Shown: in pieces, positions 8,507 through 17,352 of the stretch
Layout: the number at the start of each line of letters is the position of its first letter
Numbering within the stretch: position 1 is the stretch's first letter
From: Bin87 sp965219925
GTDB taxonomy: Bacteria > Chloroflexota > Dehalococcoidia > Lucifugimonadales > UBA3495
Direction of reading: 5' to 3'
Assembly (NCBI GenBank): GCA_965219925.1
Contig: OZ244795.1
Span: 2,356,001-2,420,000 of the forward strand
Length of the DNA stretch: 64,000 bases
The notes under the pieces: generated by a model
What the model was told of the DNA's origin: nothing
Seen by the model: only the letters and a program-made list of their open reading frames with translations
Database searches by the model: none
Program-made: the position numbers and the translations under genes

Positions 8507-9904
8507 ATGAGCACCGGGAACCGTAACCCGAGCCGCAATAATCTTCGTTGCTCATTTTGCGGTAACCTTTTTCCGCAAAACAAGCTGTTGCGACCCCCGG
8601 GTCAGCCCCGGGGCGGTATCTGTTTCGATTGTGTTCGCGAACTGGCGGCCCATGTGGCGGAACGTAGTGAACAACGCCGCAGTCCGTCGAAAAGCGGCCG
8701 GGGTCGATCCAACGGAACAACCACCGACCCGGCGAAAACGGTGTCCGAACCGCTGGGGTCGGCACCTCACATATTGGTGCCGAGAGAAATTTATGGCAAT
8801 CTCGACGCATACGTCATTGGTCAAGATAAGGCCAAGAAAACGCTGTCGGTGGCGGTATACAACCATTTCAAACGCATCAGAAGCGAAGCGATAGCTCCGG
8901 ATATCGAGGTTCAAAAATCCAACATCTTGTTGATCGGGCCGACCGGTTCCGGAAAAACGTTGCTGGCTGAAACGTTAGCCCGTTCCCTGGATGTCCCTTT
9001 TGCCATCTGTGATGCCACTTCCCTGACTGAATCGGGCTACGTTGGCGAGGACGTGGAGAACATCCTTCTCCGGCTCATCCAGGCTGCCGACTGGGACATT
9101 GCCCGCGCTGAGCAGGGTATCATTTACATCGATGAGTTGGACAAGATCGCGCGTAAGGAAGGCGTGAACCGTTCGATAACGCGGGATGTTGCCGGCGAGG
9201 GCGTCCAGCAGGAATTGTTGAAGATCATAGAGGGCTGCACCGCCAATGTGCCGCCCCAGGGAGGCCGCAAGCACCCGCACCAGGAGATGTTGCAAATCAA
9301 TACGCGCAACATTCTTTTTATTTGCGGCGGCGCTTTTGATGGTTTACAGGAGATAACTACCAGGCGATTGACGGTTGGATCTGCCATGGGATTCCTGGCG
9401 CACAACGGAGGATGGAACGATTCCGACGGAGCGAAATGCGGGACGCTGGAGCAGGTCACGCCTGAAGATTTGCTCGAATTCGGATTTATCCCCGAACTGG
9501 TTGGGCGGTTGCCAGTCGTAACGACTCTCCAGCCGCTGGACAAAGAGGCGTTGGTGGAAGTATTGGTCAAGCCGAAAAACGCCATCGTAAAGCAGTATCA
9601 ACAGCTCTTTCACTTGGATGGGGTAAGGCTTGAGTTCACTCAAGAAGCGCTGATAGCCGCAGCCGAAAGGGCGTTGTCGTACCATACCGGCGCGCGGGTA
9701 TTGCGCCATATCGTGGAGGACGCCCTCCTCGAAGTGATGTACGAGCTTCCGTCGCTCTCGGACATCAACCGATGCGTGGTGCACGCGGAATCGATCAATC
9801 GAGAGGCCTCACCGCGATTGTATCGCAGGGGCGGTGGGCGCTATATTTCTCTAGAGACGGCGCTGGCGCAAGCAGAACGCGAATCGCGCAAGAAATCAGC
9901 CTGA
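8507..9904 (+). CDS. clpX: ATP-dependent Clp protease ATP-binding subunit ClpX
   Basis: ClpX is the AAA+ unfoldase that feeds ClpP. The N-terminal zinc-binding domain has Cys at 15, 18, 39 and 42. Walker A GPTGSGKT is at 144-151, Walker B IIYIDELDKI follows, and the segment TGARVLRHIVED matches the sensor-2 region. The 465-residue length is slightly above the family's usual ~420 because of a Ser/Arg-rich linker after the zinc domain. It is the last gene of the tig-clp operon. The purN-like gene converges on it, with 14 bp between the stops. Confidence 0.97.
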   Translation: MSTGNRNPSRNNLRCSFCGNLFPQNKLLRPPGQPRGGICFDCVRELAAHVAERSEQRRSPSKSGRGRSNGTTTDPAKTVSEPLGSAPHILVPREIYGNLDAYVIGQDKAKKTLSVAVYNHFKRIRSEAIAPDIEVQKSNILLIGPTGSGKTLLAETLARSLDVPFAICDATSLTESGYVGEDVENILLRLIQAADWDIARAEQGIIYIDELDKIARKEGVNRSITRDVAGEGVQQELLKIIEGCTANVPPQGGRKHPHQEMLQINTRNILFICGGAFDGLQEITTRRLTVGSAMGFLAHNGGWNDSDGAKCGTLEQVTPEDLLEFGFIPELVGRLPVVTTLQPLDKEALVEVLVKPKNAIVKQYQQLFHLDGVRLEFTQEALIAAAERALSYHTGARVLRHIVEDALLEVMYELPSLSDINRCVVHAESINREASPRLYRRGGGRYISLETALAQAERESRKKSA

Positions 9905-9918
9905 TCGGCGCACATCGT

Positions 9919-10757
9919 CTAAATCGCGGGTCCGATTGCCTTCTCTATTTCCTCGGTAAGCGGAAGGCCGTCCGGATACCGGTCTGACAGGGGAGCGCCC
10001 AGCTCATCGAGCACCGTTCCCGGCTTTGCCTGGAGCCTTCCGTCCGCTACCGCCCGCAGAGTCTCGAGCATGAGCTGAGGTTCGCGGCGTAGTCCCTCCG
10101 CGCGAATCCGGCAGAACAGGGGGTTGGCTTCTCCTCTTCAGCCTGAATGGCAGCTGCCGAGCGCCCAGTCACGGTTTCCCAGGCATCGTCGAACGACTCT
10201 CCCACGATCGGGAAACTGCAGTCGGACAATACCGGGCCGCGATCCACATCCTCTGTAGCCAAATGTATCATTGCCCCGGTTTGGGACGCTTTCGATTCGA
10301 TCAGGCTCCATATCACAGACTGCCATGTGCCGGTGGGACCATTGGGCAAAGCTCCGTGCAGATTCAGCAGTGGGAAACGGCGGCACATCTCAGGGCTGAA
10401 TATCAACATGTACCCGGCCAGCACGCACACGTCCGGAGTGTAAGGTTCCAGCAAGCGCATGACTTCTCGGTCGAAGTCCGACCGGTGTCGGCTCATGGCG
10501 CCCCCGCCGTGTTCCCGACGAAACCGGGTGGACGACAGCGTCACCAGCGGATGCTCGAGCGACCGCACCAGCTCGAAAAACTCATCTGAGCCGGGGGCTT
10601 CCCCGGATTCGCGGTTGCTGAAAACGAACTCTATGGTTGCGTTCAGTCGATGATCGGAGATCGCGCTATCGACGAACCTCAACAAACTGCGAGATCCCTC
10701 GCCGCGTCCTGTTGAAAACCAACCTATGCGCAACACTGGACTAGGTTCTGTTGACAT
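9919..10757 (-). pseudogene. Frameshifted PurN-like formyltransferase
   Basis: The N-terminal ~218 residues resemble phosphoribosylglycinamide formyltransferase-type proteins: an STGRGEGSRS nucleotide-site loop, then VLAGYMLIFSPEMCRRFPLLNLHGALP and MIHLATEDVDRGPVL. Near 10130 the frame shifts. In the next frame the natural C terminus continues (NPLFCRIRAEGLRREPQLML ... EEIEKAIGPAI) to a stop at 9919-9921. One missing base in a GAGGAG run explains it. The ATG at 10757 lies inside the terminal repeat of a short inverted-repeat element, without a clear ribosome site. The gene may be decaying, or the shift may be an assembly error. Confidence 0.75.
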
Positions 10758-10922
10758 TTCACGTCATTCCGGCGAAAGAACGTCACCCCGTACTTGATAC
10801 GGGGCCGGAATCCAGCGCTTTGGAAAGCAGACATCGTTCACATTCAGGATACTCTGGATTCCCGCGAAAGCGGGAATGACGAGCTGGGTTAGCGCAATCG
10901 CCATATATCTCAAATGTCAACA
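10749..10922. repeat. TGTTGACA-ended inverted-repeat element (solo copy)
   Basis: The ends are TGTTGACATTT and AAATGTCAACA. Inside are CCCCGTACTTGATACGGGG and a 20-bp palindrome at 10858-10877 with the pattern ATTCCC-N8-GGGAAT. The same element type occurs at 41096 and 55121. Its left end supplies the first codons of the purN-like frame. No convincing target duplication is present at this copy. Confidence 0.7.
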
Positions 10923-10946
10923 CGGCCTAATTCGACTTGGACAAAT

Positions 10947-11282
10947 TCACAATTCGGGGTCGTCTTCAAAGAACATTGGGTCGTCGGGTTCCGGGGCAAA
11001 CGGAACATCCCAGGCGCCGGCCTCGCCACCGGGGTCTGCCTCTCGGCGCATACCTGCCAGGTCTGATCCCGGGCCGGCCTGACTGATTCTCATTTCAGTC
11101 TCAGATAATAGTTGCTGGCAGCGTTTCGCCAAATCCAGACCCAGCAGATAGAGCCGTTCTGAATCGGCCAGGGACATTTCACCCAATTCAAGGCGAGATA
11201 CTGTGTCTTCTAAACGCCGGTACGCCTCTTCAAAGGCCAATTCGCTTATTTCCTCCCGACCGGGATCACTCGACTGGTTCAT
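10947..11282 (-). CDS. xseB: Exodeoxyribonuclease VII small subunit
   Basis: XseB is the helical small subunit that assembles with XseA to degrade single-stranded DNA. The conserved core is FEEAYRRLEDTVSRLELGEMSLADSERLY followed by a second helix, at about residues 17-70. The remaining ~40 residues are acidic and Pro/Gly-rich and go beyond the usual ~80-residue length. It starts 25 bp after xseA ends, which supports the assignment. Confidence 0.93.
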   Translation of the reverse strand: MNQSSDPGREEISELAFEEAYRRLEDTVSRLELGEMSLADSERLYLLGLDLAKRCQQLLSETEMRISQAGPGSDLAGMRREADPGGEAGAWDVPFAPEPDDPMFFEDDPEL

Positions 11283-11307
11283 CGTGATTATTGACCGATT
11301 CCCTCAC

Positions 11308-12705
11308 TCACAGGAGGGGTCGCATGGCCGGTGGCGGGTTCGGCCGGGTGCGAGGGCGGCGAATAGTTCGGGCAGAATCATCAGATGGGATTGTACGTTC
11401 TCCGGCCTGGTTGTCCGAGTCGGGGGTTGCCGATGGTGGTTCAATCCTGGCTACCGCCGGGGCAAGCCCATTTTCCGGGGTTGAGCCCTCCGGCAGGGGT
11501 GTTGCGGCGGTGGCGTCGAGCGTACCTCCGGATACTGTGATGCACAACAAATCTCCGGGTAGGACCTGTCCGGGGTCGGTGACTACGGCGTCGTCGTCGT
11601 AGCGGTTCACGACGGCAAAACCGCGACGCAAAGTAGCGGCGGGGTCCAGTGTATTCAACCTGGCGCCCAGAGTCACGATTTCCCGGTTCTTCAGGTCAAT
11701 GCGCCGCAACAAGGTAGTTGCGGACCGGTCGGCGAGATCATCAACCTGACGACGCCGGGACCCCACGTCCGGAGCGCTTCGAACCAGTCGTTGGTTGGTC
11801 AATGCGCACGAGTTCCGCAGGCGGGCGATTCGGTTGGTCATCGCGGATTCCGATTGCTGCAATCCGCCCAGGATATTGGACAGCAACTGCAATCTATCCG
11901 GAGTCGCCAGTTCTGCGGCGGCGGATGGCGTGGGAGCGCGCCTGTCCGCTACATCATCTGCGATGGTGTGGTCGGTTTCATGCCCGATTCCAGACACGAC
12001 CGGTATGCCGCTGGCGAAAATTGACCGGCCGACTTCTTCGGTATTAAAGCACCAAAGATCCTCGAGGGAACCGCCTCCTCTGGCCACGATGATGACGTCA
12101 GCGGTGCCTTCATCATTGAGCCGGGAGATTGCAGCAGCAATTTGGCCTGCGGCGCGTTCACCCTGCACCGCCGTGGGGAACAACCGGAGCTCAGCGATGG
12201 GGAAACGTCGTCTCACGACGTTTTGTATGTCTTGCCAAACCGCTCCGCTAGGGGAGGTTACCACGCCGATTACGCCGGGAAATTCCGGTAGCCGGCGCTT
12301 TCGAGACGGGTCGAACAATCCTTCGGATTCCAGCTGCTGGCGGAGCCGCACCAACTCCAATGCCAGAGCTCCCGAACCGACCGGCAGCGCCGCGGCGACC
12401 TGCAGATTGGCTTCACCGGACGGCCCGTAAAAGGTGAAGGTTCCACCGACCAGCACTTCCTGACCAGATTCCAGATACTCCTGGCCGGCGCGCCCCCGAA
12501 ACATGACGCATCTGATACTGTTACCGTCGCCCCGCAGGCTGAAATATGAATGCCCGCTGGCAACGGTACGAAGATTCGCGATTTCACCCTGGACAGTGAG
12601 GTCCGACAGGAGATTATCAGATTCCAGTTTTTCTTTCAGATAGCCGGCCACATCTTTGACCGAATAGACCACCGGCGAAAGCATCGTTGCTCCACCACGA
12701 ACCAC
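11308..12705 (-). CDS. xseA: Exodeoxyribonuclease VII large subunit
   Basis: XseA is the catalytic subunit of exonuclease VII. An N-terminal OB-fold (VQGEIANLR ... GHSYFSLRGDGNSIRCVMF) is followed by the catalytic domain with GVVTSPSGAVWQDI, VIIVARGGGSLEDLWCFN, GIGHETDHTIADDVADRRAPTPS-type motifs and a coiled-coil C-terminal arm. The Met at 12684 (MLSPVVYS) is an alternative start. The end is extended by a Pro/Arg-rich tail. It lies 3 bp after efp and just before xseB. Confidence 0.96.
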   Translation of the reverse strand: MVRGGATMLSPVVYSVKDVAGYLKEKLESDNLLSDLTVQGEIANLRTVASGHSYFSLRGDGNSIRCVMFRGRAGQEYLESGQEVLVGGTFTFYGPSGEANLQVAAALPVGSGALALELVRLRQQLESEGLFDPSRKRRLPEFPGVIGVVTSPSGAVWQDIQNVVRRRFPIAELRLFPTAVQGERAAGQIAAAISRLNDEGTADVIIVARGGGSLEDLWCFNTEEVGRSIFASGIPVVSGIGHETDHTIADDVADRRAPTPSAAAELATPDRLQLLSNILGGLQQSESAMTNRIARLRNSCALTNQRLVRSAPDVGSRRRQVDDLADRSATTLLRRIDLKNREIVTLGARLNTLDPAATLRRGFAVVNRYDDDAVVTDPGQVLPGDLLCITVSGGTLDATAATPLPEGSTPENGLAPAVARIEPPSATPDSDNQAGERTIPSDDSARTIRRPRTRPNPPPAMRPLL

Positions 12706-12708
12706 GGC

Positions 12709-13275
12709 TTAGGATACTCGCTCCGAGTACGTGGCATTACGCGTATCGACTTTCACAATCGACCCTGGGGTAATGAACATCGGTACGGTAATGCGCAACC
12801 CGGTTTCCAGGGTGGCCGGTTTATTGCCCCCCTGGGCAGTGTCGCCTTTGAAAGCGGGAGGAGTATCGACCACTGCGAGCTCCACGTGGATGGGAAGATT
12901 CACGTTGATGGGCGCGCCTTTGTAAAAAACGACCTCCACCATCATGCTTTCTTTTAGATAACCGAGGGCATCTCCCAACTGCTGGGCGGTGAGCTCATGC
13001 TGGTCAAAATTTTCCTGGTCCATGAAGCAATAATGGGTGCCGTCGGTATACAGGTATTGAGTTTCGCGGTGGTCAACATCGGCTAAACTGAACGCGGTGT
13101 CGTACCTTTGGAACGTGCGCTCAATGACCGTTCCGTTGACGAGATTCCTCATCTTAATCCGGGTCACGGGGGCGCGCTGTTGCATCTTGTGCCGCTCATA
13201 ATCCATCACCTGCCACGGCTGGTTTTCCAGCTCGATCACCATCCCTTTGTTGAGGTCACTAAAGTTGATGCTCAT
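12709..13275 (-). CDS. efp: Translation elongation factor P
   Basis: EF-P relieves ribosome stalling at polyproline. The 188 residues match the three-domain family (MVIELENQPWQVMDYERHK ... YLYTDGTHYCFMD ... DTARNATYSERV-type ending). The loop that normally carries PGKG or PGRG with the modified Lys/Arg here reads HKMQQRAPVTR. The Arg in QQRAP may occupy the tip position, so modification may follow the Arg route or be absent. It sits between aroQ and xseA in an operon. Confidence 0.95.
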   Translation of the reverse strand: MSINFSDLNKGMVIELENQPWQVMDYERHKMQQRAPVTRIKMRNLVNGTVIERTFQRYDTAFSLADVDHRETQYLYTDGTHYCFMDQENFDQHELTAQQLGDALGYLKESMMVEVVFYKGAPINVNLPIHVELAVVDTPPAFKGDTAQGGNKPATLETGLRITVPMFITPGSIVKVDTRNATYSERVS

Positions 13276-13353
13276 TTCGGTATCCCCTTAGAAAAACCAA
13301 GCCAATCGACGGACGCAGGCAAAACCCGCCTGCATTACAAGGACAACCGGCAC

Positions 13354-13809
13354 TTAATCCGCACCATGTGCGTCGTCAGATATTATTCCTGCCAGCGCTT
13401 CCAGAGCAGCAGTATAGCCTCTCCACCCAAGCCCGGCAATCTGGCCTCGAACGGAATCAGCCAAAACGGATCGCCGGCGCCATTCTTCTCTGGCGTGGAT
13501 ATTACTCAGGTGAACTTCAATGACAGGCACACGGCAATCCGTAAGAGCATCTTTTAGCGACAGGCCGTAATGAGTCAATGCCCCGGCGTTTATCACCACG
13601 CCATCTATTCTTCCGAAGCAATCCTGCAGATAGTCGATCAACGCTCCCTCATGGTTGGACTGGAAACATTCCACGTCGATGCCAATGGATGCAGCGACGC
13701 CCGTGATACGTTCATTGATCGTATCGAGAGACAGCGAACCATAGTGATCTGGATCGCGCCGCCCCAACGCATTCAGGTTGGGCCCATGCAAAACGAGGAT
13801 CTTTGTCAA
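13354..13809 (-). CDS. aroQ: 3-dehydroquinate dehydratase, type II
   Basis: AroQ converts 3-dehydroquinate to 3-dehydroshikimate in the shikimate pathway. The family motifs are HGPNLNALGRRDPDHYG, FQSNHEGALIDYLQ, VVINAGALTHYGLSLKDAL and EVHLSNIHAREEWRRRS, which together supply the catalytic Tyr and His and the lid Arg residues. The 151-residue length is typical. It lies 12 bp after the recombinase gene on the same strand. Confidence 0.97.
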   Translation of the reverse strand: MTKILVLHGPNLNALGRRDPDHYGSLSLDTINERITGVAASIGIDVECFQSNHEGALIDYLQDCFGRIDGVVINAGALTHYGLSLKDALTDCRVPVIEVHLSNIHAREEWRRRSVLADSVRGQIAGLGWRGYTAALEALAGIISDDAHGAD

Positions 13810-13821
13810 GTTGCTACCAGT

Positions 13822-14886
13822 TCAAAATGAGGCTTGGTCTGGGTCAGGATCAGGCGGCAACGGCGCGGCTGTTTCCGGTGGATCGCTATCGGTTTCCGAC
13901 TCGCGGGACAGGGGATGGAACTTGAGGTAAGCCCGGCGCGATTCCTGCTTGGTAATGTGCGTATACATCTGTGTAGTCGATACACTACTGTGGCCAAGCA
14001 ATTCCTGGATGACGCGCAAGTCAGCATCGCCGGCGAGCATGTGGCTGGCGAAACTGTGCCGGAGAGTGTGCGTATGCGTTCCGGCGCGAAGCCCTACGCG
14101 AGCCGAATACGCGCTCACCAGTTTTTCGATACTCCGCCGGGATAACCTGCCGCCGTATCGGTTCACAAACAGGGCTTCCTGTCCGGTCGAATCGGCGATC
14201 AATTGAGGGCGCGCTTCCGCGATGTATCTTTCCAACGCATCCGCTGCCGGTTCGCCGTACAGCGTATAGCGTTGCTTGTTTCCCTTTCCGGTAACGAGTA
14301 TTTCCCTTCGCGCCGGTATCACGTCGCCGACGTTCATACCGTGGACCTCAGCCAGCCTGACTCCGCAGGCATACAGAACTTCCAGCAATGCCCGATCCCG
14401 GAGGCCCAGGGGTGTCGATGTATCCGGTGCGTCCAACAATCGCGACGTTTCCTGTTCACCGAGAAACGAAGGCAATGGTTTTTCTACCTTAATCGGAAAT
14501 GACCGCGCGGAAGGAACCGGAGTTGCCGTGAACCAGCCCTCCTGAACCAGGAAATTGTAAAAGGTTCGTACGGCAGTTAGCATGCGTACAATACTGACAC
14601 GGGCGTAACCCTCCGGTTTGGGCCCGTCAGATCGGCCGCTGGTGGCCAGATGAGCCACATATCCCCGAAGGAGCTGGCGGTCCATATCCTGCAAGGACCG
14701 GCTCTCCCGTCGGCAGTACGCTAGGAATTTGTGCAGGTCGTCCAGGTATATTCGGTGTGTATTGGCCGACAGACCCCGTTGCCCGGTAAGAAACCGGCCG
14801 TACCGTTCCAGCAATTCCGTTGTGGCGGGAGCTGGAACCCTGTCGCCATTTGTAGGCGCTTTCGGAGCGCCCGCTCTAGTCGCCAA
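13822..14886 (-). CDS. Tyrosine recombinase, XerC/XerD family
   Basis: This is a site-specific recombinase of the kind that resolves chromosome dimers at dif. An N-terminal SAM-like core-binding domain (residues ~20-120) precedes the catalytic domain. Catalytic residues visible are Arg in CGVRLAEV, Lys in GKGNKQR, His-x-x-Arg in HTLRHSFASHML, His in LGHSS and Tyr in MYTHI. The final ~30 residues are Pro/Asp-rich. The start overlaps the topA stop by 11 bp. XerC and XerD cannot be separated from sequence alone, and the operon setting favours the housekeeping enzyme over a phage integrase. Confidence 0.93.
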   Translation of the reverse strand: MATRAGAPKAPTNGDRVPAPATTELLERYGRFLTGQRGLSANTHRIYLDDLHKFLAYCRRESRSLQDMDRQLLRGYVAHLATSGRSDGPKPEGYARVSIVRMLTAVRTFYNFLVQEGWFTATPVPSARSFPIKVEKPLPSFLGEQETSRLLDAPDTSTPLGLRDRALLEVLYACGVRLAEVHGMNVGDVIPARREILVTGKGNKQRYTLYGEPAADALERYIAEARPQLIADSTGQEALFVNRYGGRLSRRSIEKLVSAYSARVGLRAGTHTHTLRHSFASHMLAGDADLRVIQELLGHSSVSTTQMYTHITKQESRRAYLKFHPLSRESETDSDPPETAAPLPPDPDPDQASF

Positions 14887-17332
14887 CCGTTGCCAACTCC
14901 TTGTCAGCCGGTTCGAGTTGCCCGGTTTCGGCTGGCAATTCCCCTTTCCACTTGCAATCCACGCATGAGACGCGCCCTTTGGCGGCGGCTACCAACATGC
15001 CGCTACATTGCGGGCATGGCGTTGGCAAGGGCTGAGTGTTAACCAGAAATTCGCAAGTGGGATAATTTGCGCATCCCCAAAACGGGCGTCGCGTTTTTCG
15101 GGAGCGGCGTTCCACCAAATCGCCACCACACTTGGGGCACGGCACCCCGCTTTTTTTGATCAGGTTACGACGGTTGTCGCAAGGGTTTTCTTCGGCGCCG
15201 AAACCGGTGCACGCCAGGAACCTGCCGTAACGTCCCGACTTAATGACCATTGGTCTTTCGCAACGCTCGCAAACCTCGTCGGTTTCTTCCTCGAATGGAC
15301 GGTCCGGGTTCTCGCCCAGGTCCTTGGTATTGCGGCATTTGGGGTAACCGCTACAGGCCAAAAAGCGTCCGAATCGGCCGGTTTTGATTGCCATCGGCTG
15401 CTGGCATTTTTCGCAAACTTCATCGGTTTGATCAGCGATTGCGAATTTTTCAGCCGCCTTGTTGATGGCCTGACTGAAAGGATCATAGAATTCCCGCAAA
15501 ACCGGCACCCAATCCCGATTTCCCTGGGCTACCTCGTCGAGGTCAGCCTCCATTCGAGCCGTGAAGTCCAGGTCCATAACGTCTTCAAAATGCTCGGTTA
15601 GCAAATCTGTGACGGTGAATCCCATCCTGGTCGGAGTCAAACGGGTTTGCTCGCGTTCCACGTATTCGCGTTCAATGAGGGTGGCAATGGTAGGGGCATA
15701 GGTGCTGGGCCGCCCGATTCCCTTGTCCTCCATCGCCTTGATCAACGTGGCTTCAGTAAACCGGGGCGGCGGTTGCGTGAAGTGTTGGTTGGCAGCCAGG
15801 TTCTGGTTGATCAGCCCGTCACCGGACGCCAGATCGGGCAGTGCGTTCTCTTCCGAATCAACAACGTCGTCGCGCCCTTCCAGGTACACGGCTCTGAACC
15901 CGGCAAACCGAAGCACCGAACCGGTGGCCCGGAATCGGAATATTTCATCTGATTGGCCGAGGCAGCGCGCATCGATGTCAACCGTGGTCGCTTCCAGTTG
16001 AGCGTCGGCCATTTGGCTGGCGATCATGCGCTCCCAAACCAGGGTGTACAGCCGCAATTGTTCTGCGCTCAGGTAGGGAGCGAGGCTCTGCGGGTCCCTT
16101 CGGATTGAGGTGGGCCGGATTGCTTCATGGGCTTCTTGGGCGTTTTTGGAACGGGTCCGGTAAACCCGCGCCTTGTCCGGCACAAATTGTTTCCCGTAGC
16201 GATCGCTGATATACGCGCGAGCCTCCTGAATGGCGATCTCGGCCACAGTGGTGCTGTCGGTGCGCATATAGGTGATCAAACCCACCGAGCCATCGGCGCC
16301 AACGTTCAGGCCTTCGTACAGCTGTTGGGCTACGGCCATCGTGCGTTGGGCGGTGAAGCGGAGTTTTCTCCCCGCCTCTTGTTGCAACGTGCTGGTGATG
16401 AATGGTGGAGATGGGCGCTGCCGGCGGGGGCGTTTCTCTACGGAGTCCACCGAGTAGGCGGCGCCCTGCAACTGTGCTTCCAGGCTCCGTGCCGCGTCTT
16501 CATCGGAGATATTCAGGCGTCTCCGGGCGTCCTTGCGGGAATGCAAAGTCGCATTGAACACATCCGGTTTATCGGGCGCGTCTGTATCTTTGTGGAGTGA
16601 GGCTTCGAGAGTCCACGATTCCACGGGAACAAAGGCGCTGATCTCGCGTTCGCGATCCACAATCATGCGCAAAGTACCGGACTGCACCCGTCCGGCCGAC
16701 AAACCCCTTTGAATTCTCTGCCACAGCAGGGGACTGATTTCGTAACCTACCAAGCGGTCCAAAATTCGGCGGGCCTGTTGTGCATTGACCAGCTGCATGT
16801 CGATTTCACGGGGATGATCGAACGCATCTTCAACCGCCTGCTTGGTGATCTCGTGGAAAACTACACGTTTCGGTTGCGGATCCAGGTCTGCCCAACCCGC
16901 CGCGTTCTGCAGGTGCCACGAGATTGCTTCGCCCTCGCGGTCCGGGTCGGTGGCCAGGTAAATCTCAGACGCCTTGGCCGCCGATTTTTTCAGGTCAGTG
17001 ACCAGGGTTTGCTTGTCCCTAAGCGTAACGTATTTAGGCGTGAATTCGTTTTGAGTGTCGACACCAAGCGTTGACTTGGGCAGGTCGCGCACATGACCCA
17101 TGGAAGCGGCCACGACATATTGCCGGCCTAGGATCTGGCCAACTGTCCTCGCCTTTGCCGGCGATTCTACGATTACCAAACGCTTGCCATCAGCCGATGG
17201 GATACTGCTTTTGCGCCTGGCGGAAGTGGCAGTTTTTTTGGACGCACCACGCGCCGAGCCGGTTTTAGCCGTGCGGCTGCTCGATTGTCGCGGCTTGGCG
17301 GTGGTGTTTTTAGTTCCGGTTTTCGGCGGCAT
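14876..17332 (-). CDS. topA: DNA topoisomerase I
   Basis: TopA is a type IA topoisomerase that relaxes negative supercoils. Residues ~1-45 form a Lys/Arg/Ser/Thr-rich basic tail. The TOPRIM domain follows (LVIVESPAKARTV ... DPDREGEAISWH) and the catalytic Tyr lies in GLITYMRTDST. The C terminus carries four zinc-ribbon modules, each with two CxxC-type pairs. At 818 residues the length is normal. The gene lies between dprA and xerC/D, a common bacterial arrangement. Confidence 0.97.
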   Translation of the reverse strand: MPPKTGTKNTTAKPRQSSSRTAKTGSARGASKKTATSARRKSSIPSADGKRLVIVESPAKARTVGQILGRQYVVAASMGHVRDLPKSTLGVDTQNEFTPKYVTLRDKQTLVTDLKKSAAKASEIYLATDPDREGEAISWHLQNAAGWADLDPQPKRVVFHEITKQAVEDAFDHPREIDMQLVNAQQARRILDRLVGYEISPLLWQRIQRGLSAGRVQSGTLRMIVDREREISAFVPVESWTLEASLHKDTDAPDKPDVFNATLHSRKDARRRLNISDEDAARSLEAQLQGAAYSVDSVEKRPRRQRPSPPFITSTLQQEAGRKLRFTAQRTMAVAQQLYEGLNVGADGSVGLITYMRTDSTTVAEIAIQEARAYISDRYGKQFVPDKARVYRTRSKNAQEAHEAIRPTSIRRDPQSLAPYLSAEQLRLYTLVWERMIASQMADAQLEATTVDIDARCLGQSDEIFRFRATGSVLRFAGFRAVYLEGRDDVVDSEENALPDLASGDGLINQNLAANQHFTQPPPRFTEATLIKAMEDKGIGRPSTYAPTIATLIEREYVEREQTRLTPTRMGFTVTDLLTEHFEDVMDLDFTARMEADLDEVAQGNRDWVPVLREFYDPFSQAINKAAEKFAIADQTDEVCEKCQQPMAIKTGRFGRFLACSGYPKCRNTKDLGENPDRPFEEETDEVCERCERPMVIKSGRYGRFLACTGFGAEENPCDNRRNLIKKSGVPCPKCGGDLVERRSRKTRRPFWGCANYPTCEFLVNTQPLPTPCPQCSGMLVAAAKGRVSCVDCKWKGELPAETGQLEPADKELATVGD

Positions 17333-17352
17333 GGGTTGAGAAAGCCTCCGGT

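Noticed and set aside
11795..12430. Plus-strand ORF of 211 residues
   Set aside because: It is antisense to xseA, which is clearly identified by domain motifs.
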